64,000 nucleotides of DNA from Serratia inhibens (GTDB lineage: Bacteria > Pseudomonadota > Gammaproteobacteria > Enterobacterales > Enterobacteriaceae): the NCBI RefSeq assembly GCF_003591175.1, contig NZ_QYYG01000002.1, positions 1-64,000 on the forward strand, in the 5' to 3' direction. Positions 11,669 to 19,956 of this stretch are shown here, in pieces (positions within the stretch are counted from its first letter, which is position 1; every line of letters starts with the position of its first letter). Made by a program: the position numbers and the translations under genes. The notes below the pieces were generated by a model, which was not told the DNA's origin, searched no databases, and was given only the letters and a program-made list of their open reading frames with translations.

Positions 11669-13309
11669 ATGCTGAAAATGGTGTTGGTTACCGCCCGCGA
11701 CCGGGCGCGACTGAAAGAGATTTCCTCGGTGTTAATCCGCTACGGATTACAGGATATCATTCGCCTGCTGGGCCTGGGCTCCCTGCTGAGCGGTGCCGAA
11801 AACGGCGGTGTTCAACAAGATAACCAAACCCTGCCGGCGCGTTTGCGCGCTGCGCTGGAGGCGCTGGGGCCCACCTTTGTCAAATTCGGGCAGATTCTGG
11901 CTACCCGTTCGGACCTGCTTGACTCGAGTTGGACCGACGAACTTGATCGCTTGCACAGTCAGGCGTCTACCCTGCCATGGAGCGAGCTGGCAGCGCAAGT
12001 CACGGCCGATCTGGGCGCCGAACCGCACAAGCTGTTTGCCGAGTTTGACAACACGCCGCTGGCCGCCGCCTCGATGGCGCAAATTTACCGCGCACGCCTG
12101 CACAGCGGCGAAGCGGTGGTGATCAAGGTGCTGCGACCAAGCCTTGCGAAAACCATTCACGCCGATTTACGCCTGCTGACTTATCTGGCGGAAACCGTTG
12201 AACAGCAAAGCCCGACGCTGGCCCGTCACCGCCCGCGTCAAATGGTGCGAGCGCTGGCGACCGCGCTCAATCACGAACTGGACTTGACCCACGAAGGCAA
12301 TAACTGCGAGCGTATTGCTGAATGCTTTGCCCGGCAACCTGAGGTGGCAATCCCGAAGATTTACTGGCAGTGGTCGTCAAAACGCCTGCTGGTTCAGGAA
12401 TTCTTGCCGGGTACCGCGCCGGAGAACCCTCAGCAGTTGGCGGCGGCCGGGTTTGACGGCCCGTTACTGGCGCAACGCGGCGCACAAGCTTTTATGAAAA
12501 TGGTGCTGGAGCATCGCCTTTACCACGCCGACCCTCATCCCGGCAACGTCATGGCGTTAGCGGGTAACCGCGTCGGTTTTATCGATTTCGGCATGGTGGG
12601 GCAGCTTTCCGAACGGCGTCGCAATCAACTGTTACTTCTGTTGCAGTCCATCGCTGAACGCGAGTCCGGTGGCATCGTTAATACCCTGATTGCCTGGTCG
12701 GACAGCGATCCGCTGGATCTGTTGGATCTGGAACTGGCGGCGCAAAACTTCCTCGATAAGCAAGCCTCCGCCACCCTGACGTTAGGCAAGGCGTTGACCG
12801 ATCTGCTGGTAATGGCACGTGAGCACCAACTGGCGATGCCGCCGGACCTGGTGCTGCTGTTCAAGGCGTTGATCACCGCAGACGGCGTGCTGCACCGGCT
12901 CGATCCCAACTTTGACATTATCGCCACGTTGAAACCCATGCTGCAGCAGGTGATGTTGCAGCGTTACGCCCCCGACGCGGTGCAACGGCGCATGCTGGCG
13001 TTGGGTGCGGAAGCGCTGGATGCCGGTGAAGAGATCCCGCAAACCCTGCGGCTGCTGATGCGCCGTATGAAGCGCGGGCAAATCGGCGCCGACATCAACG
13101 TCAAGAATATCGATCAGTTGAGCAAAGCGCTGGAACGGGCCGCCGTCACTCTGGCTATCGCCATTGTCACCGCAGCCTTCGCGCTGGGGCTTGCGCCCTA
13201 CCTGATGCACGCTTCGCTGCGGCTTTGGGGCATTCCGCTGTTTCCTGCGTTGGGTGGGCTGGCCTGTCTGGGCGGCGTGCTGTTGCTGGCGCTGCGTCTG
13301 CGGCGCTGA
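11669..13309 (+). CDS. AarF/UbiB-family atypical kinase-like protein (not the ubiE-operon UbiB)
   Basis: A 546-residue ABC1/ADCK family member. It has the family-specific KxGQ motif as KFGQ (72-75) in GPTFVKFGQILATRSDLL, the alanine-rich nucleotide loop AAASMAQIYRARL (about 131), the VIKVLRP lysine (about 150), HADPHPGNV (about 287) and FIDFGMVG (about 303, DFG-like). Two hydrophobic helices close the protein. Such proteins support ubiquinone synthesis or lipid handling as atypical ATPases. In E. coli ubiB lies with ubiE, and grxB is next to yceB, so this is probably a second, lineage-specific paralogue. Only 30 bases separate it from grxB. Confidence 0.88.
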   Translation: MLKMVLVTARDRARLKEISSVLIRYGLQDIIRLLGLGSLLSGAENGGVQQDNQTLPARLRAALEALGPTFVKFGQILATRSDLLDSSWTDELDRLHSQASTLPWSELAAQVTADLGAEPHKLFAEFDNTPLAAASMAQIYRARLHSGEAVVIKVLRPSLAKTIHADLRLLTYLAETVEQQSPTLARHRPRQMVRALATALNHELDLTHEGNNCERIAECFARQPEVAIPKIYWQWSSKRLLVQEFLPGTAPENPQQLAAAGFDGPLLAQRGAQAFMKMVLEHRLYHADPHPGNVMALAGNRVGFIDFGMVGQLSERRRNQLLLLLQSIAERESGGIVNTLIAWSDSDPLDLLDLELAAQNFLDKQASATLTLGKALTDLLVMAREHQLAMPPDLVLLFKALITADGVLHRLDPNFDIIATLKPMLQQVMLQRYAPDAVQRRMLALGAEALDAGEEIPQTLRLLMRRMKRGQIGADINVKNIDQLSKALERAAVTLAIAIVTAAFALGLAPYLMHASLRLWGIPLFPALGGLACLGGVLLLALRLRR

Positions 13310-13462
13310 GCAGTTTCAGCGTTATCCGATAGGTGATGCCATCTTTCACGCGCACTATCATTCTGCTTGCCACCGTCAGCGATTTCCCTCACAGGCGGTG
13401 GCCGCTTATAATGACAAATCAATTATCTGCAGCAATTTGTTGGCAGTAGCTATGAGGCACAA

Positions 13463-14026
13463 ATGAAGAAGATTCTGATGGGCGCGGCCGCCCTGCTGTT
13501 CGCCGGCGTATTGGCTGGTTGTAATCAACTCACTCAATACACGCTCAGCGAACAGGAAGTGAATGATTACCTGCAAAAGCACAACGATTATCAGAAGCAA
13601 ATCGGCGTGCCGGGGCTGTTGGATGCCAATATTGTGCTGACCCAGTTAAAAAGTCAGATTGGCCGCAGTGAGCCGGGCAAGGTCACCCTTTCCGGCGATG
13701 CCAAGGTGAATATCAGCTCGATCCTCGGCCCGCAGACGGCAGACCTGAAACTGACGCTGAAGGCGCAGCCGGTCTATGACCGTGAGCAAGGTGCGATATT
13801 CCTGAAGGACATGGAGCTGACCGACTATAGCGTGCAGCCGGAAAAAATGCAGACGGTGATGAAAGCGCTGACCCCTTACCTGAATCAGTCGCTGAAATCC
13901 TACTTCGATCAAAAACCGGCCTACGTGCTGAACCCGGATAACAGCAAAACCGAAGCGCTGGCGAAGAAGCTGGCAAAAGGGCTGGAAGTGAAGCCTGGTG
14001 AACTGGTTATTCCGTTCACCGACTAA
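13463..14026 (+). CDS. yceB: YceB family lipoprotein (DUF1439)
   Basis: A 187-residue predicted lipoprotein. The signal peptide MKKILMGAAALLFAGVLAGC ends in the lipobox LAGC with the lipidated Cys at 20; Asn at +2 gives no Asp retention signal, so sorting to the outer membrane is expected. The body matches YceB (DUF1439; TULIP-like folds are reported for relatives), function unknown. Conserved next to grxB in enterobacteria. A rho-independent terminator follows. Confidence 0.93.
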   Translation: MKKILMGAAALLFAGVLAGCNQLTQYTLSEQEVNDYLQKHNDYQKQIGVPGLLDANIVLTQLKSQIGRSEPGKVTLSGDAKVNISSILGPQTADLKLTLKAQPVYDREQGAIFLKDMELTDYSVQPEKMQTVMKALTPYLNQSLKSYFDQKPAYVLNPDNSKTEALAKKLAKGLEVKPGELVIPFTD

Positions 14027-14047
14027 GGTAAACAGCTAAAACCAAAA

Positions 14048-14078
14048 AACCCGCTGACAAGGCGGGTTTATTATTTTC
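14048..14078 (+). terminator. terminator after yceB
   Basis: AACCCGC, loop TGACAAG, then GCGGGTTTATTATTTT, 20 bases after the yceB stop. The seven-base-pair stem with a T-rich tail fits an intrinsic terminator; the A-rich left flank could also serve the convergent yebF gene. Confidence 0.8.
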
Positions 14079-14107
14079 AGGCAGACTTTAGCCTGAAAGC
14101 AGTGGCG

Positions 14108-14467
14108 TTACTGCGGTTCGCTGTAGGTGATTCCACCCGTGTTGCAGTCAAGAGTAACGTTATAGGTTTTATCCTGTCTGGTACCCCGTACCGTCAACGG
14201 CACCTGCCAGATCGCGTCCTTGCCGGTGATGGCTTCCGGGCTGATCCAAACTATCGGAGTGTCTGTGCCCAGCAACTTTTTATCCGATGCCCAGCGCGTG
14301 ATGCGGTTCTGCAGATAATCGCGTTTTACCTGAGCGGCGACGCCTGCCGGTTGCAGGCCGCTACATTGCGCCACTTTGGCAGTGCGCTGCTCCTGTGCCT
14401 GTACCGTCGTCGTCAAACCCGCCATGGCCAACAGCGCTACGGCCAAACTCAGTCCCGTTCTTTTCAT
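14108..14467 (-). CDS. yebF: YebF family secreted protein
   Basis: A 119-residue precursor with a Sec signal peptide (MKRTGLSLAVALLAMAGLTT, cut after VQA near residue 25). The mature part AQCSGLQPAGVAAQVKRDY, ITRWASDKKLLG and WQVPLTVRG aligns with E. coli YebF, a small protein exported to the medium, and with the related colicin M immunity protein. Two mature cysteines (in AQCSG and LDCNTGG) probably form the family disulfide. The ATG at 14467 is chosen over one eight codons upstream because it starts the signal peptide and GGAGGGCATATG lies there. Its natural role is unclear. Confidence 0.85.
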   Translation of the reverse strand: MKRTGLSLAVALLAMAGLTTTVQAQEQRTAKVAQCSGLQPAGVAAQVKRDYLQNRITRWASDKKLLGTDTPIVWISPEAITGKDAIWQVPLTVRGTRQDKTYNVTLDCNTGGITYSEPQ

Positions 14468-14538
14468 ATGCCCTCCAGTTGTGATTGACACTATCCATGG
14501 GCATTTGCCCCCTGGCTCACAACAGGTCTGGCAAAGGA

Positions 14539-14847
14539 TCAGCGTTTTACGAAGCTGATGACAAACAGCTCATCCAACCCCGGATAGATTTCCTTGATCA
14601 CCTGCTTCAGCTCGCTGAGCGACATATTTTCTTGTTTGGCATGCTGTTCGGTTAGCGCATCCAGGTGAATCGGCGTGACTGACAGCACTTCAATAAAGCA
14701 GAAAAATACGTCGTCTTCATTACGGCTAACACGCAATACTTCCCCGGGTTGAAAGTGGGATTCACTGGCGTCCCGGAGAGTAATGGTCTTGAGCCCGGCC
14801 AGAATGTCTTGCTCAAAGCGACTGAAGAAAGTTATTCCACGGGTCAT
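14539..14847 (-). CDS. yqfB: ASCH-domain N4-acetylcytidine amidohydrolase YqfB
   Basis: A 102-residue ASCH-fold protein. [22 protein letters not shown] and [14 protein letters not shown] match E. coli YqfB, an amidohydrolase active on N4-acetylcytidine; the Lys (in LKTIT) and Glu (in IEVLS) positions of the family are present. ATG at 14847 follows AAGGATCTAG; the upstream in-frame ATG lacks a ribosome site. It lies 39 bases beyond the yebG stop on the same strand, so it may sometimes be co-transcribed with that SOS gene. Confidence 0.9.
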   Translation of the reverse strand: MTRGITFFSRFEQDILAGLKTITLRDASESHFQPGEVLRVSRNEDDVFFCFIEVLSVTPIHLDALTEQHAKQENMSLSELKQVIKEIYPGLDELFVISFVKR

Positions 14848-14886
14848 TCTAGATCCTTTTTCATCACATTGCCGCAACATAAGTCA

Positions 14887-15210
14887 TTATGCTGCCTGCT
14901 TTTCTGACGTAGACCCCTCTTTTGAGGTAGCGACAGATTTTTCCATTTTTACTTTGGCCGCTTTCTTCGGCGCTTCCGCCGGCGCGGCGCCACGCAAAAT
15001 TTGCCCCAGCGCGTCTTTATGCTCCGCCAGGAAGAAGCTCAGCCCTTCACGCTGCTCGTCATCCAGGTTAAGAGGCGCCTGTTGCAGCCATTCACCGAGA
15101 CTGTCCGCCAGATCCAGCATTTTGTCGTAAGCATCGGCTTCTTTCTTGGTTGCGAAAGTCATCTTTTCCTCACCGTTTCTCACCACCACATATTTTACTT
15201 CAACAGCCAT
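14887..15210 (-). CDS. yebG: SOS-induced protein YebG
   Basis: A 107-residue protein. MAVEVKYVVVRNGEEKMTFA followed by KKEADAYDKMLDLADSL matches E. coli YebG, a DNA-damage-inducible protein of unclear function. The C-terminal third is low complexity (Ala, Lys, Glu, Ser), as usual. The start at 15210 agrees with the family; the ORF extends five codons further. A perfect LexA box lies 27 bases upstream, so SOS control is expected. Confidence 0.93.
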   Translation of the reverse strand: MAVEVKYVVVRNGEEKMTFATKKEADAYDKMLDLADSLGEWLQQAPLNLDDEQREGLSFFLAEHKDALGQILRGAAPAEAPKKAAKVKMEKSVATSKEGSTSEKQAA

Positions 15211-15234
15211 GTGTGCATTCCTCAAAGGTTAGAA

Positions 15235-15254
15235 TACTGTATTTTTATACAGTA
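15235..15254 (-). promoter_or_regulatory. LexA (SOS) box upstream of yebG
   Basis: TACTGTATTTTTATACAGTA is a near-perfect palindrome with the exact CTGT-N8-ACAG core of the enterobacterial LexA operator at 15237-15252. It is placed 27 bases upstream of the yebG ATG, consistent with operator overlap of the promoter. Confidence 0.93.
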
Positions 15255-15299
15255 TAAGGTGATTTTACGCAGGGATGCAAGGCGCACCCCTGACGCGAA

Positions 15300-16682
15300 T
15301 TATTTCAACAACCGCACCTTGCAGTTCTTGCCTTTGATTTTGCCCTGCTGAAGCTGTTGCAGCGCCTTGCGAGCGCTGGCCTTGCGGATCGCCACATAGG
15401 CGTGTACCGGGAACATGTCGATTTTCCCCACTTCAGCGGCCGTCAACCCGGCGTCGCCGGTCAAGGCACCGAGAATGTCGCCAGGGCGAATTTTGGCTTT
15501 GCGCCCGCCGTCGATGCACAGGGTGACCATTTCGGCCTCCAGCGTGGTATTGGAAGCACCGCTCAGTTCAGACACCGGCGCCCAGTTGACCGCCTTGCGC
15601 TGGTACTCCTCGACCGCATGCGCACGCTCCATCTCCTGCGGCGTACACAGGCTGATCGCCAGGCCGTTCAGGCCCGCGCGGCCAGTACGGCCAATACGGT
15701 GTACGTGTACTTCCGGATCAAATGCCAACTCATAGTTGACTACCAGCTCCAGCTCTTTGATATCCAGCCCGCGAGCGGCTACGTCGGTCGCTACCAGCAC
15801 CCGGCAACTGCGGTTGGCAAAACGCACCAGCACCTGATCGCGATCGCGCTGTTCCAAATCGCCATGCAGAGCCGATACGCTGATACCACGGGCTTCCAGC
15901 GCTTCATATACGCTCTGGCAATCGCGCTTGGTGTTGCAGAACACCACGCAGGAAGAAGGCTGATAATGACGAATGGCGGACACCAGCACCGCCGGGCGCT
16001 GATCGCGGGTAGTCTCGTAGAAGCGTTGTTCAATGGAGGTCTGATCGTCGCCATCGTCCACTTCCACATTCAACGGCTCACGCTGCACGCGAGCGCTGAT
16101 GCGCTCAATGCCACTCGGATAGGTCGCCGAGAACAACAGAGTCTGGCGCTGCGGCGGGGTGTAACTGATCACATCGTCGATGTCATCGGCAAAGCCCATG
16201 TCCAGCATGCGATCGGCTTCATCCAGCACCAGCACTTTCAATTCATCCAACACCAGCGTTTTCTTGCGCAAATGCTCCTGAAGACGCCCCGGCGTGCCCA
16301 CCACGATATGCGGTGCATGCACCAGCGAATCGAGCTGAGGCCCCATTGGTTGGCCACCGCACAGGGTAAGGATTTTGATGTTCTGGGTGAAACGCGCCAG
16401 CCGACGCAACTCTTTGCTTACCTGGTCAGCCAGTTCGCGTGTCGGGCACAAAATCAACGCCTGTGTCGCCACCTGGGAAACATTGATTTTGTCCAGCAGG
16501 CCGATACCGAACGCCGCCGTTTTACCGCTGCCGGTTTTTGCTTTGGCACGAACGTCCTGCCCTTTCAGGATGGCGGGCAACGCGGCGGCCTGTACCGGCG
16601 TCATTTCGGCGTACCCCAGTTCGTTGAGGTTGGCCAACTGTTCGGCTGGCAGCGGCAGGGAAGAAAAAGATACTGTGCTCAC
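15300..16682 (-). CDS. dbpA: ATP-dependent RNA helicase DbpA
   Basis: A 460-residue DEAD-box helicase for large-subunit ribosome assembly. AKTGSGKT (48-55, Walker A), PTRELADQ (80-87), GTPGRL (129-134), DEAD (154-157), SAT (185-187) and HRIGRTGRAG are all intact. The last 75 residues form the DbpA-specific RNA-binding domain that docks on 23S rRNA hairpin 92 (ending GKNCKVRLLK). The start ATG at 16682 gives MSTVSFSSLPLP as in E. coli. It is divergent from purT across a 242-base region. Confidence 0.96.
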   Translation of the reverse strand: MSTVSFSSLPLPAEQLANLNELGYAEMTPVQAAALPAILKGQDVRAKAKTGSGKTAAFGIGLLDKINVSQVATQALILCPTRELADQVSKELRRLARFTQNIKILTLCGGQPMGPQLDSLVHAPHIVVGTPGRLQEHLRKKTLVLDELKVLVLDEADRMLDMGFADDIDDVISYTPPQRQTLLFSATYPSGIERISARVQREPLNVEVDDGDDQTSIEQRFYETTRDQRPAVLVSAIRHYQPSSCVVFCNTKRDCQSVYEALEARGISVSALHGDLEQRDRDQVLVRFANRSCRVLVATDVAARGLDIKELELVVNYELAFDPEVHVHRIGRTGRAGLNGLAISLCTPQEMERAHAVEEYQRKAVNWAPVSELSGASNTTLEAEMVTLCIDGGRKAKIRPGDILGALTGDAGLTAAEVGKIDMFPVHAYVAIRKASARKALQQLQQGKIKGKNCKVRLLK

Positions 16683-16851
16683 GGCGATAACTCTTATATG
16701 GCAAATGGAATGGCGGCGCGCCCACGGGTTGGCGCCGAATCAGCCGCAGATGATAACAGAGATAGTAGGGTTTACGGATTTCACGCATAAAAAAAGCCGC
16801 CGGACAGGTTTTTTTGACAATAACATCGCCCTCCGTCTCCCCCGCCTGCAT

Positions 16852-16867
16852 GCGCAAACGTTTTCGT
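16852..16867 (+). promoter_or_regulatory. PurR operator upstream of purT
   Basis: GCGCAAACGTTTTCGT matches the PurR consensus ANGCAANCGNTTNCNT at all fixed positions except the first. It is 58 bases before the purT start, where a repressor site would be expected; purT belongs to the PurR regulon in E. coli. Confidence 0.85.
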
Positions 16868-16924
16868 ATATACTGCACACCCATTATCAGACCGCGTTAA
16901 ATCCACAGATCCAGGTACGAGACT

Positions 16925-18103
16925 ATGTTAACTATTGGAACCGCCCTGCGCCCGTCCGCCACCCGCGTCATGCTGCTCGGCTCCGGCGAATTGGGTAAAG
17001 AAGTTGCCATCGAATGCCAGCGTTTAGGACTGGAAGTGATTGCCGTAGACCGTTATGCGGACGCCCCGGCCATGCACGTGGCGCACCGCAGCCACGTCAT
17101 CAATATGCTGGACGGCAACGCACTGAAAGCCCTGATTGAACAGGAACGTCCCGATTACATCGTGCCGGAGATCGAAGCCATCGCCACCAGCATGCTGGTT
17201 GAGTTGGAGCAGCAAGGACACCGCGTAGTGCCCTGTGCCGAAGCGACTCGCCTGACCATGAACCGTGAAGGTATCCGCCGTCTGGCCGCTGAAACCCTGG
17301 GCCTGCCGACCTCCAGCTACCGCTTTGCCGACGGCGAAGAAGCCTTCCGGCAGGCCGTCGCCGAAATTGGCTATCCGTGCATTATCAAACCGGTCATGAG
17401 CTCCTCCGGTAAGGGCCAGAGCCTGATCCGCAGCCCGGAGCAGCTGAAAACCGCCTGGGATTATGCCCAACAGGGCGGCCGCGCCGGCGGCGGGCGAGTG
17501 ATTGTCGAAGGTCTGGTGAAGTTTGATTTTGAAATTACCCTGTTGACCATCAGTGCGATCGACGGTGTCCATTTCTGCGCGCCAATAGGCCACCGCCAGG
17601 AGGACGGAGATTATCGCGAATCGTGGCAACCGCAACGGATGAGCGAGCTGGCATTGAACCGCGCGCAGGAGATTGCGCAAAACGTGGTGCAGGCGTTAGG
17701 CGGATTCGGCCTGTTCGGCGTTGAATTGTTCGTCTGCGGCGATGAAGTGATCTTCAGCGAGGTATCGCCGCGCCCGCACGATACCGGCATGGTGACGTTG
17801 ATCTCGCAGGACCTGTCCGAATTCGCCCTGCACGTTCGCGCCTTCCTTGGTCTGCCCATTGGCGCGATTCGTCAGTTCGGCCCTTCGGCCTCGGCGGTGA
17901 TCCTGCCACAAATGACCAGCAGCGATCTGCGCTTCAGCGGTTTGGATCGCGCACTGAGCGGCCACAATCAGCTGCGTTTGTTCGGCAAACCGGAAATTAA
18001 CGGGCAACGCAGGATGGGTGTGGCGCTGGCAACGGCGGAAAATGTAGAGCATGCAGTGGCGCTAGCCAAACAGGCTGCCGCCGCGGTAGTGATTGAGGGG
18101 TAA
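16925..18103 (+). CDS. purT: formate-dependent phosphoribosylglycinamide formyltransferase
   Basis: PurT makes formyl-GAR from GAR, formate and ATP, the folate-independent route for step three of purine synthesis. The 392-residue ATP-grasp protein opens [20 protein letters not shown], with the GSGELGKE loop at 20-27, [12 protein letters not shown] (about 152-163, ATP lid), [14 protein letters not shown] (about 196) and [10 protein letters not shown] (about 279-288). Length equals E. coli PurT (392). A PurR box lies upstream and a strong hairpin follows. Confidence 0.97.
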   Translation: MLTIGTALRPSATRVMLLGSGELGKEVAIECQRLGLEVIAVDRYADAPAMHVAHRSHVINMLDGNALKALIEQERPDYIVPEIEAIATSMLVELEQQGHRVVPCAEATRLTMNREGIRRLAAETLGLPTSSYRFADGEEAFRQAVAEIGYPCIIKPVMSSSGKGQSLIRSPEQLKTAWDYAQQGGRAGGGRVIVEGLVKFDFEITLLTISAIDGVHFCAPIGHRQEDGDYRESWQPQRMSELALNRAQEIAQNVVQALGGFGLFGVELFVCGDEVIFSEVSPRPHDTGMVTLISQDLSEFALHVRAFLGLPIGAIRQFGPSASAVILPQMTSSDLRFSGLDRALSGHNQLRLFGKPEINGQRRMGVALATAENVEHAVALAKQAAAAVVIEG

Positions 18104-18108
18104 ACGTT

Positions 18109-18129
18109 GGGGCCGGCTTTGCCGGCCCC
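18109..18129. terminator. GC-rich hairpin between purT and yoaH
   Basis: GGGGCCGGC, loop TTT, then GCCGGCCCC: a perfect nine-base-pair stem in the 33-base gap between convergent purT and yoaH. It lacks a T tract on either side, so it may act as a bidirectional pause or processing hairpin rather than a classic terminator. Confidence 0.6.
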
Positions 18130-18136
18130 TGCAACA

Positions 18137-18382
18137 TCAATAGTTTTCGTCTTCTTCCGACTCGTCGTCATCCTGCTCGTCCGGCCTTTCCTGATAATCT
18201 TCGTCTTCGTCTTCGTCATCAAACAGAACGCTAACCTGGTCGCCCTGGTGTTTTTCGCGGATTTCCTGCGCGACGCGCGCTATGGCTTCACCACTGCTCA
18301 TGCCTTGTTCCATCAATAGATGGATACGGTCCGCAGCTTCCTGCTGCTCTTGGTGACTCAATGACGGCATACCTGCAAGCAT
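18137..18382 (-). CDS. yoaH: YoaH family protein (UPF0181) with long acidic tail
   Basis: An 81-residue protein. [20 protein letters not shown] and [20 protein letters not shown] match YoaH/UPF0181, an uncharacterised helical protein. E. coli YoaH is about 59 residues; here the C-terminus continues as an Asp/Glu-rich tail ([20 protein letters not shown]). GGAGA precedes the ATG at 18382; the longer in-frame ORF lacks homology. In E. coli it is next to pabB; here a glycosyltransferase gene lies between them. Confidence 0.85.
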   Translation of the reverse strand: MLAGMPSLSHQEQQEAADRIHLLMEQGMSSGEAIARVAQEIREKHQGDQVSVLFDDEDEDEDYQERPDEQDDDESEEDENY

Positions 18383-18445
18383 GTGTTTCTCTCCGGCAAA
18401 ATGGAGGGGGATTATACGCCTTAAACCGGCGGATCCCAACGCCTG

Positions 18446-19453
18446 TTATTCGGCGGCGGGCTGCGAGCAATGATCGCCGCCTTGCCACTGCTTCAGACGA
18501 TGCAACCACAACATAACGTGCCAGCTCTGCTTGAGACCGCGCGCGTTAGCCGCCATGGTTCGATCAATGCCGCGCTGATAGAACTCATCGGTGATTTGGC
18601 ACTGCGCCGCCAGCTCAGGTTCCCGGCGAATACTGTGGCAAATACCCAACGCCTCGCGGGCAATCTGCCAGTGAAAAGCCGGTCTAATAACCATTTTGCC
18701 GGCATAACGCTGGTTAAGCACCACCAGCATTTCCACTATTTTCATGTAGTGCCGCTGGTATTCCACGTTCGCCTTGCCGGTGCGGCGACGATTGCTGATG
18801 GATTGATCGTGCACCCGTTGCCGATACAAGGCTTTGCTGAGGTACCTGACCCGCTGCGCATTAAACATCACTTCGGTGGTCCAGGGAATATCCTGGTGAT
18901 GCAAACCCGGTTCGAAATACAACCGATGCCGCTTAATAAAATCAAGGCGATACACCGCCAACCAAACCACATGGATAAACCTTCTTGTTTTCAACGCGCG
19001 CTCCAACCATTGCGCCCCGCTAATTACACCGGTGTCGCCCAGTCGATCTTGCGGAATAATCGATTGCAATTCATCCCTGTGGGTAAAATAACGTTCCCCG
19101 TTACACTGCATGACATCTAATTGTTCTTGTTCGGCCAAGGCCACCAACGTTGAATACATTTCAGGTGCCAATACATCATCCGCGTCCGGAAACGCCACAT
19201 ATTTCCCCCGAGCAATAGCCAGACCCGCATTGCGCGCGCAGGAAACGCCAGAATTAGGCTGGTCGATCACGGTAATATGCGGGTGCAGCCGGGCATAGCG
19301 GTGGGCGGCAGCACCGGAGCCGTCGGTGGAGCCGTCATTGACGATGATCACCTCCAGCCGTTGTTCATCCTGGGCCAGCAGCGACGCCATAAAAGGCTCG
19401 AACAGTTCACCCGCGTTATGCAACGGGACAATGACACTCAACATTAGGGGCAT
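18446..19453 (-). CDS. family 2 glycosyltransferase resembling WaaH (YibD)
   Basis: A 335-residue GT-A glycosyltransferase. It has LSVIVPLHNAG at the N-terminus, NDGSTDGS (39-46) and the metal-binding DADD at 90-93. The second half (GLHHQDIPWTTEVMFNAQRVRY, then YQRHYMKIVEML and EALGICHSIRREPEL) follows E. coli WaaH/YibD closely, an enzyme that adds glucuronic acid to the LPS core under phosphate starvation. There is no membrane helix; it would act at the cytoplasmic face. I found no clear Pho box upstream, so control may differ. It lies between yoaH and pabB, not a location in E. coli. Confidence 0.82.
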   Translation of the reverse strand: MPLMLSVIVPLHNAGELFEPFMASLLAQDEQRLEVIIVNDGSTDGSGAAAHRYARLHPHITVIDQPNSGVSCARNAGLAIARGKYVAFPDADDVLAPEMYSTLVALAEQEQLDVMQCNGERYFTHRDELQSIIPQDRLGDTGVISGAQWLERALKTRRFIHVVWLAVYRLDFIKRHRLYFEPGLHHQDIPWTTEVMFNAQRVRYLSKALYRQRVHDQSISNRRRTGKANVEYQRHYMKIVEMLVVLNQRYAGKMVIRPAFHWQIAREALGICHSIRREPELAAQCQITDEFYQRGIDRTMAANARGLKQSWHVMLWLHRLKQWQGGDHCSQPAAE

Positions 19454-19956
19454 AGGTAGCTCTTCGCAAAAAGTAACGAATAAATATTTATTTTTTTCTA
19501 AAAAAAGGGGGGAGTTAAATAATCAAACAAGCTTTATGAATGCGTTTTGTCCCCAAATTAATTTCTTTAGCCGGCCTTTCCCGCAAAGAAAGATGAACGC
19601 CACAAGGATGCGAAAAATCGAAACTCCGCTTATGATGCAGCTGACAATAAAACATATTTGCCCTCGCCATTTTTGATGTCAACCTGAAATAATAACAAGA
19701 CAAAACCAACTCATCGCTTTATTTTCCAATCAGTACACGCAGGTAAAAATTGATTTAATCTCGGTTGAATTTATTATTTTCTAACACATAAGATTCTGGT
19801 CAATGGCGCAAAAAATGCTTCATTACAAAATCGTTTACTCGCCGTTTATGTGAAGTGTGCTCAGGCTTCCAACGCCAGGGCATGCGCCCGCCGGTCGAAT
19901 ATGGCAGAATAGCCGCCAGAAACAGCCGTTACCGTCAGTCAGGTTTATTGAGGCCC
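19454..19956. other. AT-rich region between the glycosyltransferase gene and pabB
   Basis: About 500 bases of low GC with poly-T and poly-A runs near 19490-19510. It separates the leftward glycosyltransferase gene from rightward pabB and should hold both promoters. A 64-codon ORF on the minus strand (19515-19709) has no recognisable features and is not annotated. Confidence 0.45.

Noticed and set aside
15357-16790. 477-codon ORF on the plus strand opposite dbpA
   Set aside because: Mirror of dbpA, with low-complexity His/Arg/Gln-rich translation. The opposite strand carries every DEAD-box motif.
19454-19530. Pho box for the WaaH-like gene
   Set aside because: No pair of CTGTCAT-like repeats at the right spacing was visible upstream of the start.
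19515-19709. 64-codon minus-strand ORF upstream of the glycosyltransferase gene
   Set aside because: AT-rich, no ribosome site, no hydrophobic or domain pattern.
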